From assembly GCF_000988205.1 (NCBI RefSeq), contig NZ_LAYQ01000001.1:83415-147414 (forward strand): a DNA stretch of 64,000 bases, in the 5' to 3' direction. Made by a program: the position numbers and the translations under genes. Below are positions 38,617 through 47,588 of the stretch, piece after piece (within the stretch, counting starts at the first letter, position 1; every line of letters starts with the position of its first letter). The notes under the pieces are model-generated. The model was not told the origin of the DNA. It did no database searches and saw only the letters and a program-made list of their open reading frames with translations. The stretch comes from Corynebacterium minutissimum. GTDB lineage: Bacteria; Actinomycetota; Actinomycetes; Mycobacteriales; Mycobacteriaceae.

Positions 38617-39657
38617 ATGGAACCTCTCGAGCTCTCCGCCCTGACGGGCACGCAGTCGCGCACCTACGGCACGCGCAAGATCACCAAGGACATGATCTCA
38701 GCACCCGTGCACGTGGCTATTGCGCTGTGGGATGAGCGCTGGGATTCCGCCGAGAACGGCACGATTGACGGTTGGGTCATCGCCGTTAACACCAAGAAAA
38801 CGCGCTTCGTGCGCAAGGGCCAGATCCGGAAGGGCGATATCGTTGAGGTAGCCGTCCGCGAATTGGAGAAGGCCACGAAGAATATTCGGGGCCGCAAGTG
38901 GATAGTCACCGGCCGCCGACAGGCGGCGCTGCGGGCCGCGTTGGAGGAACGCGGCTATACCGTGACGGGGAGTTTTGCGGAGGAGAATAGGGCATCGAAA
39001 AGTGCCAGCTCCGTCCGGCGCAAGCAGGCCGGCATCACCGCGCGCCGCGCGAAGAAGGAGGGCGAGGCGCCGCGCAAGAAGCAGGTAGTAAAGGTAGAAA
39101 CGCCGAAAGCGCACTGGTGGCCGAACTTCTCGACGGCCTCCTCCTGGCCGGAGGGCGCCACCGTGCGCATCGCCACGGATGCCTCCTCGGACACGGTGTT
39201 TAAGGGCTCGATGTGTTTCGTGGCCAGCAATGGCGATTACCGGTTGCGCACGCGAGAGACGACGGCCAGCACCGATGAGCTTGAGCTCGAATCCCTCACC
39301 TTGGCACTGAAATACCTGCTCAAGGTCGGCGCAACCAAGGCGATCATCGAGTCGGACTCCGTCGCCGCCTTGGAGGCGGTGGAGCAGATTCGAACGAAGG
39401 GCTCGAAAGCGATGCGCTCCCGCGGCGTGTGGCGGGGGCTCTCCTCAGGCTCGCGCTCGCGCTTCCAGCAGGCATGGCACGACGTGGAGGGAGTCTGCGA
39501 GGTGACCATTCGCCGCGTGATGGGGCATGCGGGTGACCCGCTGAACCGCGCGGCGGACCAGATTGCGTACATGGGCCTGCGCGCGATTGCGCATCCGATG
39601 AAGCAGTCGCGAGCGACGCTGAAAGAGGGCATCACGAAGGCACTGGCCAAGCTCTAA
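38617..39657 (+). CDS. RNase H-fold protein with an extra N-terminal domain
   Basis: Protein of 346 residues starting at ATG 38617 (MEPLELSALTGTQSRTYG). Residues of about 1-125 form an unassigned domain. A basic linker rich in Arg/Lys follows, and then an RNase HI-like domain from about 185. Candidate catalytic acids occur in order: IATDASSD, ELELESLTLAL, IIESDSVAALEAV and NRAADQIAYMG (D-E-D-D). Cleavage of RNA in RNA-DNA hybrids is therefore plausible. The N-terminal part is not the usual hybrid-binding domain. Confidence 0.75.
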   Translation: MEPLELSALTGTQSRTYGTRKITKDMISAPVHVAIALWDERWDSAENGTIDGWVIAVNTKKTRFVRKGQIRKGDIVEVAVRELEKATKNIRGRKWIVTGRRQAALRAALEERGYTVTGSFAEENRASKSASSVRRKQAGITARRAKKEGEAPRKKQVVKVETPKAHWWPNFSTASSWPEGATVRIATDASSDTVFKGSMCFVASNGDYRLRTRETTASTDELELESLTLALKYLLKVGATKAIIESDSVAALEAVEQIRTKGSKAMRSRGVWRGLSSGSRSRFQQAWHDVEGVCEVTIRRVMGHAGDPLNRAADQIAYMGLRAIAHPMKQSRATLKEGITKALAKL

Positions 39658-39695
39658 TTCGGGGTTCGGTGCACTGGTGGCCTAGGGTAAATCGC

Positions 39696-40156
39696 ATGAG
39701 CAATCCCTTTGACTCCAATCCTTTCGAGGAACCGGCCAAGCCTTTCAGCGGCCGTGGAGCGAACCCCTTCGCGGAGCCCGCGCGTGAGGCGTATGCGGCG
39801 CCTTCTGCGACTCCGCCTGTGACGCCTTTCGCGGATCCTTTTGCTGAGCCTTTTGCCGAGTCTGAGCGCGCATACGCCCCGGCCCCGCTGCAGGACTATT
39901 CCCTCGAGCAGCACTCAACGGGCGGCAAGGTTCACCGCTTTTCCGTCTTCAAGGGCCTGCTCAGCCTGTTCTCATTCTTGGTAGGCTTCACCGCGATTAC
40001 CGATGGCGACATAGCCTTCGGCCTCGGCTTCGCTTTGCCCGGCGCGTGGTACTTCATCAAAACGCTGCAGCAGAAAGCCAACCCGACCGCGCCACAGAAG
40101 CGCCACTGGTTTGTCATTTGGCTCATTGCCTCGTGCTCATTTTCTTCGGCGCCTAG
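39696..40156 (+). CDS. NPF-rich membrane protein of unknown function (one frameshift)
   Basis: Starts MSNPFDSNPFEEPAKPFSGR. The first 65 residues are Pro/Ala-rich with repeated NPF, TPF, DPF and EPF units. A two-helix membrane part follows (FKGLLSLFSFLVGFTAI and IAFGLGFALPGAWYFI), then a further helix. As written the frame runs on to 40616 against a gene on the other strand. One C restored near 40131 (GCC-CTC) gives IALVLIFFGA and a stop at 40156, about 153 residues in all. This fits both the hydrophobic ending and the convergent neighbour. I do not recognise the family. Confidence 0.6.
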
Positions 40157-40640
40157 CGACCACCCGCCGCCACACGATACGCAGCAGCGAATGCGGAGTC
40201 GCCACTACCTCGCGCACGTAATTCCACGGGCGGTCTTTCCGCGGGGTGCCAATGCCGTGCATGCGGACCCGAATCCCCAGGTGCCAGGCCCACATGCGGG
40301 TGCGCAGCACGTGGAAGTCATTGGTCACAACGCGAAAATAGCTATAGTCCGGGCACAGCGCATGTGCGCGCTCAAGGTTCTCGTTGGTGCTCGTAGCGAG
40401 TGGTTCGAGGAGAATCCGCTCCGGATTAACGCCCCGCTCGATGAGGTAGCGCGCCATCGGCTCCGCTTCCCCGTAACCGGATACGATGATCGGCTCCTCC
40501 GGCAGCACGCGCGCCATCACCACCGCGCGGTCCAAGCGGCTGCGCAGCAGCGAGCCCGGCTCGCCGCCCTCCACGCGCGCGCCCAACACCAGAAGCGGAA
40601 ACTGCATGCCCGCTAGCTTAGCGTGCATACTGGTCAGCAT
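40137..40640 (-). CDS. YdcF/SanA-type DUF218 protein
   Basis: DUF218 protein with LLVLGARVEGGEPGSLLRSR near the start, IIVSGYGEAEPMARYLIERG in the middle and LLEPLATSTNENLERAHAL and VTNDFHVLRTRMWAW later, all landmarks of the family. The likely start is ATG 40607 (MQFPLLVLGARV), giving about 156 residues. DUF218 proteins act in cell-envelope biology in some bacteria, but the reaction is not defined. No membrane helix is obvious here. Confidence 0.8.
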   Translation of the reverse strand: MLTSMHAKLAGMQFPLLVLGARVEGGEPGSLLRSRLDRAVVMARVLPEEPIIVSGYGEAEPMARYLIERGVNPERILLEPLATSTNENLERAHALCPDYSYFRVVTNDFHVLRTRMWAWHLGIRVRMHGIGTPRKDRPWNYVREVVATPHSLLRIVWRRVVARRRRK

Positions 40641-40693
40641 GAGTATGTGCGTAGTCGGCTCTTAAGATCAATCTCCCCGGTCGACTTCCCGCT

Positions 40694-41194
40694 TTATTCG
40701 CCGAGGAGCTGGGAACGCAGGTTCTCGTCCTTCTTCTCTACCTCGGCGGCCATGTTCTCCTGGTAGGCCGCCATCTTCTCCACGAGGGCTGGGTCGCCCG
40801 CGGAGAGGATGCGCACGGCGAGCAAGCCGGCGTTCTTGGCACCACCGATGGATACGGTGGCCACCGGAACGCCACCCGGCATCTGCACGATGGAAAGCAG
40901 CGAATCGAGACCATCGAGATCCTTCAGCGCGCGCGGGATGCCGATGACCGGCAGCGGCGTGGCCGCGGCAACCATGCCCGGCAGGTGGGCCGCACCACCG
41001 GCACAAGCGATGATGGCTTTAAGCCCGCGCTCGTGGGCAGACTTGGCATAAGCCAGCATCTTTTCTGGGGTGCGGTGCGCGCTGACGACGCCCACCTCGA
41101 AGGGCACGCCGAACTCGGCGAGCACCTCGGCGGCGGGCTTGACGGTGGGCCAGTCGGAATCGGATCCCATGATCAGGCCGACGAGAGGTTCCAT
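40694..41194 (-). CDS. purE: N5-carboxyaminoimidazole ribonucleotide mutase
   Basis: Class I PurE of 166 residues, which moves the carboxylate of N5-CAIR to C4 in purine synthesis. The signature [20 protein letters not shown] opens the protein. The active-site loops [11 protein letters not shown] and [13 protein letters not shown] and the block [18 protein letters not shown] follow. It lies 42 nt behind purK on the same strand and uses its product. Confidence 0.95.
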   Translation of the reverse strand: MEPLVGLIMGSDSDWPTVKPAAEVLAEFGVPFEVGVVSAHRTPEKMLAYAKSAHERGLKAIIACAGGAAHLPGMVAAATPLPVIGIPRALKDLDGLDSLLSIVQMPGGVPVATVSIGGAKNAGLLAVRILSAGDPALVEKMAAYQENMAAEVEKKDENLRSQLLGE

Positions 41195-41216
41195 GAAAAA
41201 TCTCCTTCTTTACTAA

Positions 41217-41243
41217 GGCTTAAGCTCGCTGCGGGCTTAAGCC
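41217..41243 (-). other. Perfect stem-loop at the purK-purE junction
   Basis: GGCTTAAGC (41217-41225) pairs with GCTTAAGCC (41235-41243) and includes the purK stop codon. There is no T run on the minus strand. It may stabilise the purK message or reduce read-through into purE. Confidence 0.5.
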
Positions 41244-42460
41244 CACTGCGCGTGGACGAGGAAGTGGGCAGCATCGTGAGCGATGCGGCGGGTTTCCTCC
41301 ACATCCTCACCGACGACGTTGACGTGGCCGATCTTGCGGCCCGGCTGGTGGTCCTTGCCATAGAGGTGGACCTTCGCCTCTGGGTAGCGCTCCATGACTT
41401 CACGGACGCGCTGCGGCATGGGCATCTGCGGATCTTCTTCGGCACCCAGCACATTGGTCATGACGGTGACCGGCGCTAGGGCTGCGGTGGAGCCGAGCGG
41501 CAGGTCCAGCACGGCGCGCAAGTGCTGCTCGAACTGGGAGGTCACGCAACCATCCTGGGTCCAGTGGCCGGTGTTGTGTGGGCGCATCGCCAGCTCGTTG
41601 ACGGCGATGTCTTCTGCCACGCATACTCCCGGCGCACCGGAGGCGGACGCAATGATGGAGCCGGCGTCTTGCTTCGTCGCAAAGGCGAAGAGCTCCACTG
41701 CAAGCACGCCAGTCACGCCGAGCTCGGTAGCTACCTTGATGCCTACCTGCATGGCACGCTCTGCCAACTCCGGGGACAGGTTCGGGGCGGGTGCGAACGC
41801 TTCTGCACAGATACCATCTCGTTGCACGGACTCGGTGACCGGCCAAGCCTTCACTTCGCCGGAGGGGCGGCGGGCGACGAGCACGGACAGCTCGCGGGTA
41901 AGGGCCACTTTTTCCTCAGCCATCAGCGGGGTGCCTGCCGCGAGAAGTTCTTCTACCAGCGGCTCCAGCTCCTCCGCAGAGGGGAACCACACGCCATGGC
42001 CGTCGTAGCCGCCGCGGCGGGCTTTGAGGCACACGTGATCGTCGACAAGCGCGGCAAAATCCCGCGCATCCTCCACCGAGTCGATAGCAGCAAAGCGTGG
42101 CACCGGGGCGCCCAGCTCGGCCAGCTTCTGGCGCATGAGCAGCTTGTCCTGCGCGTTGAGGAGGGCGGAAGGCTGGGGCTGGACGTTGAGACCGTCGGCG
42201 ATGAGCGCCTGGACGTGCTCCGTGGGGACGTGCTCGTGCTCAAAAGTAATCGCGTCCGCGCCTTCCGCAGCGGCGGTGAGCACGTTGAGATCGTGGTAGT
42301 CACCGAGAACGACGTCCGGGATCACCTGGGCGGCGGACTTGTCTGGCGCGGAGGCCAGCACGCGCAGGTGGATGTCGAGCTCCGCGGCGGCCGGCTGCAT
42401 CATGCGTGCAAGCTGGCCGTCTCCATAAACAGTAACGAGGGGTTTGTGTTGTTCACTCAC
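41237..42460 (-). CDS. purK: 5-(carboxyamino)imidazole ribonucleotide synthase
   Basis: ATP-grasp enzyme that carboxylates AIR to N5-CAIR. Landmarks are VTVYGDGQLARMMQPAAAEL, ITFEHEHVPTEHV, CLKARRGGYDGHGVW, LTRELSVLVAR and RPHNTGHWTQDGCVTSQFEQ. The frame is open to an ATG at 42499. However, GTG 42460 (MSEQHKPLVTVYGDG) places the conserved core at the usual distance and leaves room for the divergent alsD start at 42485, so it is preferred. The protein is about 407 residues. Confidence 0.93.
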   Translation of the reverse strand: MSEQHKPLVTVYGDGQLARMMQPAAAELDIHLRVLASAPDKSAAQVIPDVVLGDYHDLNVLTAAAEGADAITFEHEHVPTEHVQALIADGLNVQPQPSALLNAQDKLLMRQKLAELGAPVPRFAAIDSVEDARDFAALVDDHVCLKARRGGYDGHGVWFPSAEELEPLVEELLAAGTPLMAEEKVALTRELSVLVARRPSGEVKAWPVTESVQRDGICAEAFAPAPNLSPELAERAMQVGIKVATELGVTGVLAVELFAFATKQDAGSIIASASGAPGVCVAEDIAVNELAMRPHNTGHWTQDGCVTSQFEQHLRAVLDLPLGSTAALAPVTVMTNVLGAEEDPQMPMPQRVREVMERYPEAKVHLYGKDHQPGRKIGHVNVVGEDVEETRRIAHDAAHFLVHAQWA

Positions 42461-42484
42461 TCTTTCAATACTAGCCTTGGGGCC

Positions 42485-43204
42485 ATGATCGTCCGGCATA
42501 CCATCTTTCAGAACTCCCTCATGACCGCGCTGTTGGATGGCATTTACGACGGCGAAATGACCATCGGCGAGCTCTTGGGCAAGGGCAATTTCGGCATCGG
42601 CACCTTCGATGCGCTGGACGGAGAGATGATTATCCTCGACGGCGTGTGCTACCAGCTGCGCGGTGATGGAACCGCGACGGTGGCTGACTTGGACCAGGGA
42701 ACCCCCTTCGCGGTAGCCACGAACTTTGTCCCCCGTATTAAGGTGGCCGCGCCCAAGGGATTAAAGCGCGAGGAGCTATCGGCCTTCATCGATGAGGTGG
42801 AGCCTTCCGCCAACTACATGTACGCGGTGCGTATCTCTGGGCGTTTCAGCAATGTGGTCACCCGCACGGTGGTCAAGCAGAGCAAGCCTTATCCGCCGAT
42901 GGCGCAGGCAGTGGGCGGCGATAAGGAGCTGCGCTTTAGCGACGTCGAGGGAATCATCGGCGGTTTCCGCACCCCGGTCTTTGAAAAAGGCATCTCCGTG
43001 CCCGGATGCCACGTGCACTTCATCGACGCTGCGCGTACCTCCGGCGGGCACGTGCTGGACTACACGGTGGATGAGGCCACGATTGAACTGTGCCCCGGCA
43101 CGGACCTCGACCTGCGCCTGCCGCTGACCCACGAATTCCGCTCCGCCAACCTGGCGCCTGATGACCTAGACCAGCAGCTGCACACGACGGAGATTAAGGA
43201 CTAA
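42485..43204 (+). CDS. alsD: Alpha-acetolactate decarboxylase
   Basis: Converts acetolactate to acetoin, a pH-neutral overflow product. The protein is 239 residues and starts MIVRHTIFQNSLMTALLDGI. Family landmarks are GELLGKGNFGIGTFDALDGE, ILDGVCYQL and the zinc-binding GCHVHFIDA near residues 177-185. No acetolactate synthase gene is in the window, so substrate must come from the branched-chain pathway enzyme elsewhere. Its end overlaps the convergent PH-domain gene by 4 nt. Confidence 0.9.
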   Translation: MIVRHTIFQNSLMTALLDGIYDGEMTIGELLGKGNFGIGTFDALDGEMIILDGVCYQLRGDGTATVADLDQGTPFAVATNFVPRIKVAAPKGLKREELSAFIDEVEPSANYMYAVRISGRFSNVVTRTVVKQSKPYPPMAQAVGGDKELRFSDVEGIIGGFRTPVFEKGISVPGCHVHFIDAARTSGGHVLDYTVDEATIELCPGTDLDLRLPLTHEFRSANLAPDDLDQQLHTTEIKD

Positions 43205-43653
43205 CCCCAGACCGGTTGCTCGTTGAGGATGTCCTCGACGCGTTTGGCTTTGGGGATGGATGGGAAATACATCGGCTTCTCATAGCCGTGAAGTGCCAGC
43301 GAAATCCCACCGCGACGGCGGCGCGCACCACGAATATCAGTGAGCGGGATCGAATCGACGTGCTTGCCTTCCCGAGCGATGACGCGCAGGTTGGTCACGA
43401 TGAAGCGCTTGCGGCGGGCCTTGGCAAGGGGCACGATGAAGCGCCAGACGGCAAGCAGGGCCCATAAAGCTACTAAGCCATTGCGAATCGCCAAGTCAAT
43501 GCCGTTATAGTCACACCAGCCGATGGCAATCCAGCACACACCCGTGACGACGACGAGCTCTAAAAAGGGAAAGAGCAGTGTCCGAAACGGGGCGGTCATG
43601 TCCGCGCGCACAACCTCGCCGCGGCCCATCTGCATGAGGTTCATGGGGCACAT
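43201..43653 (-). CDS. Bacterial PH-domain (bPH2/DUF304-like) membrane protein
   Basis: Protein of 150 residues with two membrane segments (LLFPFLELVVVTGVCWIAIG and AIRNGLVALWALLAVWRFIV). A PH-like beta domain follows (RFIVTNLRVIAREGKHVDSI and PLTDIRGARRRRGG). The pattern F-x-V-T-N-x-R-V is the family hallmark. A neighbour of this kind beside purK and birA is usual in corynebacteria. Function is unknown. Confidence 0.75.
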   Translation of the reverse strand: MCPMNLMQMGRGEVVRADMTAPFRTLLFPFLELVVVTGVCWIAIGWCDYNGIDLAIRNGLVALWALLAVWRFIVPLAKARRKRFIVTNLRVIAREGKHVDSIPLTDIRGARRRRGGISLALHGYEKPMYFPSIPKAKRVEDILNEQPVWG

Positions 43654-43778
43654 GGTACCTACCTTCCCACTCGTTCCACGGTCCTCCCCCGCTACCCGAG
43701 CGTGAGGGGTGACCGCCTCCTAGCCTCGGCAGTCCGGCGGCCCGGCGGTCCGGCGCGGCATCGCACATGGCATTTCCT

Positions 43779-43882
43779 AAAAGGCATCAGTCGAAGGGCG
43801 TCTTTGCCCCTGAAAACACCATCTGTCGGCCTGTAAAAGGCGTCTTTGGGAGTAAAGACGCCTTTTGACTAATGCCTTCTGA
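43779..43882. repeat. Nested inverted-repeat element with alternative hairpins
   Basis: The 27-nt arm at 43779-43805 (AAAAGGCATCAGTCGAAGGG then CGTCTTT) is almost exactly complementary to 43854-43880, with four mismatches. Inside it, AAAAGGCGTCTTT (43835-43847) pairs perfectly with AAAGACGCCTTTT (43854-43866). The downstream arm can therefore pair with either upstream copy. The 15-mer ACTAATGCCTTCTGA at 43868-43882 recurs at 34893-34907. The inner hairpin plus TTTT looks like a plus-strand terminator. Confidence 0.6.
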
Positions 43883-44028
43883 TAGACGCCTTGTGAAAAG
43901 CGCCATGCGGGATTGTGACAACCTAGCGCGTTCCACCGGGGTTACCTCTCCTCGCAGATGGGGCCAGTGCACGGAAATTTCTAGACCTCACGACTAGCGC
44001 ACGACGACTAGCGCACGACACAAAACCC

Positions 44029-44083
44029 TTGACAGCGGGAAAGGCCGGCAGTAGGTTGAGAAACACCTATGCAATCGATTGCA
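44029..44083 (+). promoter_or_regulatory. Promoter and LacI-type operator of the ribose operon
   Basis: TTGACA (44029-44034), a 17-nt spacer and TAGGTT (44052-44057) form a good housekeeping promoter. The perfect 14-bp dyad TGCAATCGATTGCA (44070-44083) covers the region just after the expected start point. It has the central CG and the form of LacI-family operators. RbsR, encoded immediately downstream, is the likely ligand-responsive repressor and would control its own synthesis. Confidence 0.82.
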
Positions 44084-44109
44084 CTAGAGGCCACAGGAAG
44101 GAGGATTTC

Positions 44110-45099
44110 ATGACTGGAGCCACATTAAAAGATATTGCCGCTGCGGCCGGGGTTTCAGTTTCCACCGCCTCGCGTTCCCTTGCCGGAAATCCTGCTATCT
44201 CCGAGAAAACACGGGCAAAGGTAATGAGCATTGCGCAACAGCTCAATTATTTGCCCAACGCTCAGGCACGAGCCTTGAGAAACTCTCGGTCCGACGCCAT
44301 AGGGCTTATCATCCCCAACTTGGACAATGCCTATTTTGCTGCCATGGCCGCTGCAGTGGAAGAAGAAGCGAATAAGCGCAAACTCTCGACCATAATTACC
44401 AGTTGCGGAGAAGACCCAGAGCGCCTAACCAAGGCCCTCGACACCCTCTCCCAACGCCAGGTAGACGGAATCATCAGTGTCCCGCTCGAAGGTGCAGAAG
44501 ATGCACTGCAGCGCGCGGCGGAATCTCGCCCACTGATACTCATCGATCGTTCTCTTAAAAACCTCCCAGCCGTGGTCTCAAACCCAATTACCGGGATACA
44601 TGCGGCCGTGGCCCAGCTCAAGAGCAAGGGACACACGTCAATTGGGTATCTCTCTGGCCCCCAAGAAACGTCCACCGGACGCGAGCGCCTCAACGCATTC
44701 AAGGACGCAACAACCGGAATGGATATCCACATCCATCACGGCAGCTTCCGCCACCGATCTGGATACAAGGGCGCCATCGCGCTTCTTCAAGAAGGCGTCA
44801 CAGCCATAGTCGCAGGCGATTCCATGATGACCGCAGGCGCGCTAGAAGCTTGCCATAACGCTGGCAAAAGAATTGGTGAAGAAATCGCACTAGTTGGCTT
44901 CGATGACTTCATCTTTTTACGTTTCCAACCAGCGCCAATCTCTGTCATAGACCAGAACGTTACGCGCATGGGAGAAGAAGCTACCGCTCGCTTGGTTGAC
45001 GCAATTGATAACAAGCGGCAGCCCGAATCGACGGTCATCGATACCCGCTATATCCCACGAATGTCCACCGCCTACCGATTCCCTGGAGAACTCACATGA
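44110..45099 (+). CDS. rbsR: LacI-family ribose operon repressor
   Basis: Regulator of 329 residues starting at ATG 44110 behind GGAAGGAGG. The N-terminal HTH is TLKDIAAAAGVSVSTASRSL with hinge NYLPNAQARALR. The periplasmic-binding-like ligand domain follows, with IGLIIPNLDNAYFAAMAAAV and EEIALVGFDDFIFLRFQPA. It is the first gene of the operon it is expected to repress and overlaps rbsA by 4 nt. Confidence 0.9.
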   Translation: MTGATLKDIAAAAGVSVSTASRSLAGNPAISEKTRAKVMSIAQQLNYLPNAQARALRNSRSDAIGLIIPNLDNAYFAAMAAAVEEEANKRKLSTIITSCGEDPERLTKALDTLSQRQVDGIISVPLEGAEDALQRAAESRPLILIDRSLKNLPAVVSNPITGIHAAVAQLKSKGHTSIGYLSGPQETSTGRERLNAFKDATTGMDIHIHHGSFRHRSGYKGAIALLQEGVTAIVAGDSMMTAGALEACHNAGKRIGEEIALVGFDDFIFLRFQPAPISVIDQNVTRMGEEATARLVDAIDNKRQPESTVIDTRYIPRMSTAYRFPGELT

Positions 45100-46634
45100 G
45101 TGAAACCGTCCTAAAACTTGAAGGCGTAACCAAGTCCTTCGGCCCCGTTGATGTCATTAAAGGGGTCGACCTCAACGTTCGGCGAGGCCAAGTTCAAGCC
45201 CTTTTGGGCGAAAACGGCGCCGGTAAGTCCACGCTCATCAAAATGATTGCGGGCGTACACGAACCGGACTCTGGCCGCATACTAGTAGATGGCAAAGAAG
45301 TTAGAATCCCCGATACTAAGGCCTCCGAGGCCCTCGGTATCGCCACTATTCACCAAGAACTCAACTTGGTGCCGACTATGTCGGTAGCTGAAAACATTGT
45401 GCTCGGTCGCACTCCGCAACGCTACGGACTTGTCAACCGCAAGCATCTCAAGGCTCAAGCACAAGCAGCCCTACACCTCATCGGACTTGATGTTGACTTG
45501 GATACTCCGGTGGGTGAGTTGGGCGTCGCCAAGCAGCAGCTGGTTGAGATCGCCAAAGCCCTTTCCATGAATGCGCGCATCCTTATCTTGGATGAACCCA
45601 CAGCCGCGTTGACCGGCAAAGAAGTCGATGCGCTCTTTACAGTTCTCGAAGGACTCAAAGCAAAAGGCGTGGCGATGGTGTTTATCAGCCACCACCTGGA
45701 TGAACTGGCACGGATCGCGGAGACCATTTGCGTACTGCGCGATGGTGCCTTCATCGCCGAGGTCCCTTCCGATACAGATGAGGATGAACTGGTCCGGCTG
45801 ATGGTCGGTCGCAGTATCGAAAACCAGTACCCGCGCGACACTCCGCCCGAGCGCGGCGATGTCTTGCTTGAAGTTGCAGGCCTGACTACACAAGGTTCGT
45901 TTCAGGACATCTCCTTCGAGGTCCACTCCGGCGAAGTTGTCGGTCTCGCCGGACTTGTCGGCGCTGGCCGCACGGAGATCATTCGTGCCATTGCTGGCGC
46001 AGACACCTACGATTCAGGATCCATTCGTGTGAATGGCCAAGAACTTCGAGGCGGCGACATCGGCGCCGCAATTCGCGCCGGGGTGGGACATATCCCCGAG
46101 GACCGGAAAGCACAGGCGCTAGTCCTGGATGCTTCGGTAGCAGACAATCTCGGTTTCACGACGCTCTACCCCACCGCTAGAGCTGGGATTGCGGACCGTT
46201 CTGGCCAACATCGGCGTGCGGGAGAAGTGGCAGAAAAACTTCGTATACGCATGTCCGGGCTTGACCAGGCTATCCGCAATCTCTCCGGCGGAAACCAGCA
46301 AAAGGCAGTCTTCGGCCGGTGGGTCCTCGCCAACTCAAAAGTTCTCTTACTCGATGAGCCAACCCGCGGCGTCGACGTAGGCGCCAAGGTCGAAATCTAC
46401 AACATCATTAACGAGGTTACGGCAGCCGGTGGCGCGGTCCTCATGGCTTCCTCTGATCTACCAGAGGTACTTGGAATGTCTGACCGGATCCTCGTCATGT
46501 CAGGGGGCCAACTTGCCGGGCAACTGCCAAAAGACTCCACTCAAGACGAGGTCATGACCCTCGCCGTAGCCAACGTAACTTCAGCAACCTCCGCTGCCGC
46601 TACTAACTCCGCTAGCCACGACCCCAAGGATTAA
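45096..46634 (+). CDS. rbsA: Ribose ABC importer double ATPase
   Basis: Sugar-import ATPase of 512 residues with two nucleotide-binding domains. Domain one has Walker A GENGAGKST and Walker B ILILDEPTAALT. Domain two has a degenerate Walker A (GLVGAGRTE), signature LSGGNQQKAVFGRW and Walker B VLLLDEPTRGVD, as is normal for RbsA/MglA. It supplies energy for ribose entry through RbsC. The extra tail of about 20 Ala/Ser-rich residues is not conserved in the family. Confidence 0.93.
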   Translation: MSETVLKLEGVTKSFGPVDVIKGVDLNVRRGQVQALLGENGAGKSTLIKMIAGVHEPDSGRILVDGKEVRIPDTKASEALGIATIHQELNLVPTMSVAENIVLGRTPQRYGLVNRKHLKAQAQAALHLIGLDVDLDTPVGELGVAKQQLVEIAKALSMNARILILDEPTAALTGKEVDALFTVLEGLKAKGVAMVFISHHLDELARIAETICVLRDGAFIAEVPSDTDEDELVRLMVGRSIENQYPRDTPPERGDVLLEVAGLTTQGSFQDISFEVHSGEVVGLAGLVGAGRTEIIRAIAGADTYDSGSIRVNGQELRGGDIGAAIRAGVGHIPEDRKAQALVLDASVADNLGFTTLYPTARAGIADRSGQHRRAGEVAEKLRIRMSGLDQAIRNLSGGNQQKAVFGRWVLANSKVLLLDEPTRGVDVGAKVEIYNIINEVTAAGGAVLMASSDLPEVLGMSDRILVMSGGQLAGQLPKDSTQDEVMTLAVANVTSATSAAATNSASHDPKD

Positions 46635-46636
46635 TT

Positions 46637-47578
46637 ATGACCAAGAATCGTGTAACCAACTGGGCTCTGAACAATGGCGCTCTCGTCGGCCTCATCGCGC
46701 TGTGCATAGCGCTTTTCATCGCCACCCCGTATTTTTTAACCGTAACGAATCTACTTAACGTAGGCATCCAGGCAGCTACCGTGGCCATCCTAGCTTTCGG
46801 CATGACCTTCGTTATTGTTACCGCGGGAATCGACCTTTCTGTCGGTTCTGTAGCCGCTCTTGGCGCTATGGTGTCGGCCTATATGTTCTCCACTGCTGGG
46901 CTTCCGGGCTGGCTGACTCTCCTCATTGGTCTCGGTGTGGGTGCCTTGGCGGGCGCTATCTGTGGAATGGCCACTGCGTGGGGAAAGATTCCCTCCTTCA
47001 TTGCAACACTGGCAATGATGTCTATTGCGCGTGGCCTAACCCTCGTCATCTCGCAAGGCTCTCCCATTGAGACCGCGCCTTCGGTCAACTTCTTTGGCAG
47101 CGACGTCGCCGGCCTCCCCGTGCCCATCATCATGATGGTGATCGCTGGGCTCCTCTGTTGGTTCATCCTCGAGCGCACTGTGCTCGGTCGTTCCATGTAC
47201 GCGATCGGAGGAAATCTCGAAGCAGCTCGCCTCTCCGGTCTCCCAGTCAAGCGCATCCAGATCGCAGTTTTCGCGCTTTCTGGGTTCTTCGCAGCGTGGG
47301 CAGGCATGGTTATGGCGGGCCGACTCGAATCTGCGCAACCGCAAGCAGGCACCGGTTATGAGCTGGATGCCATCGCCGCAGTCGTCATCGGTGGTGCCTC
47401 GCTGTCTGGTGGACAAGGCAAAGCAACGGGGACTCTGGTTGGCGCTATTTTGCTGGCTGTCATCCGAAACGGCCTCAACCTCCTCAATGTTTCCTCCTTC
47501 TGGCAGCAAATCGTCATCGGTTTAGTCATCGCGTTGGCCGTGGGCTTCGACGTCTTCCGCAATAAGACGGCCAACTAA
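46637..47578 (+). CDS. rbsC: Ribose ABC importer permease
   Basis: Membrane subunit of 313 residues with eight to ten helices. Family landmarks are AFGMTFVIVTAGIDLSVGSV, the coupling loop ARLSGLPVKRIQIAVFALSG and GGASLSGGQGKATGTLVGAI. It starts 2 nt after rbsA. Confidence 0.93.
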   Translation: MTKNRVTNWALNNGALVGLIALCIALFIATPYFLTVTNLLNVGIQAATVAILAFGMTFVIVTAGIDLSVGSVAALGAMVSAYMFSTAGLPGWLTLLIGLGVGALAGAICGMATAWGKIPSFIATLAMMSIARGLTLVISQGSPIETAPSVNFFGSDVAGLPVPIIMMVIAGLLCWFILERTVLGRSMYAIGGNLEAARLSGLPVKRIQIAVFALSGFFAAWAGMVMAGRLESAQPQAGTGYELDAIAAVVIGGASLSGGQGKATGTLVGAILLAVIRNGLNLLNVSSFWQQIVIGLVIALAVGFDVFRNKTAN

Positions 47579-47588
47579 GGAGCGCCTC

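Larger units (their letters stand above)
43654..44109. other. 456-nt intergenic region before the ribose operon
   Basis: No gene is seen. It holds the upstream region of the PH-domain gene, GC-rich short repeats (GGCGGTCCGGC-like, 43731-43760), the nested inverted-repeat element, and the rbs promoter/operator at its right end. Confidence 0.6.
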
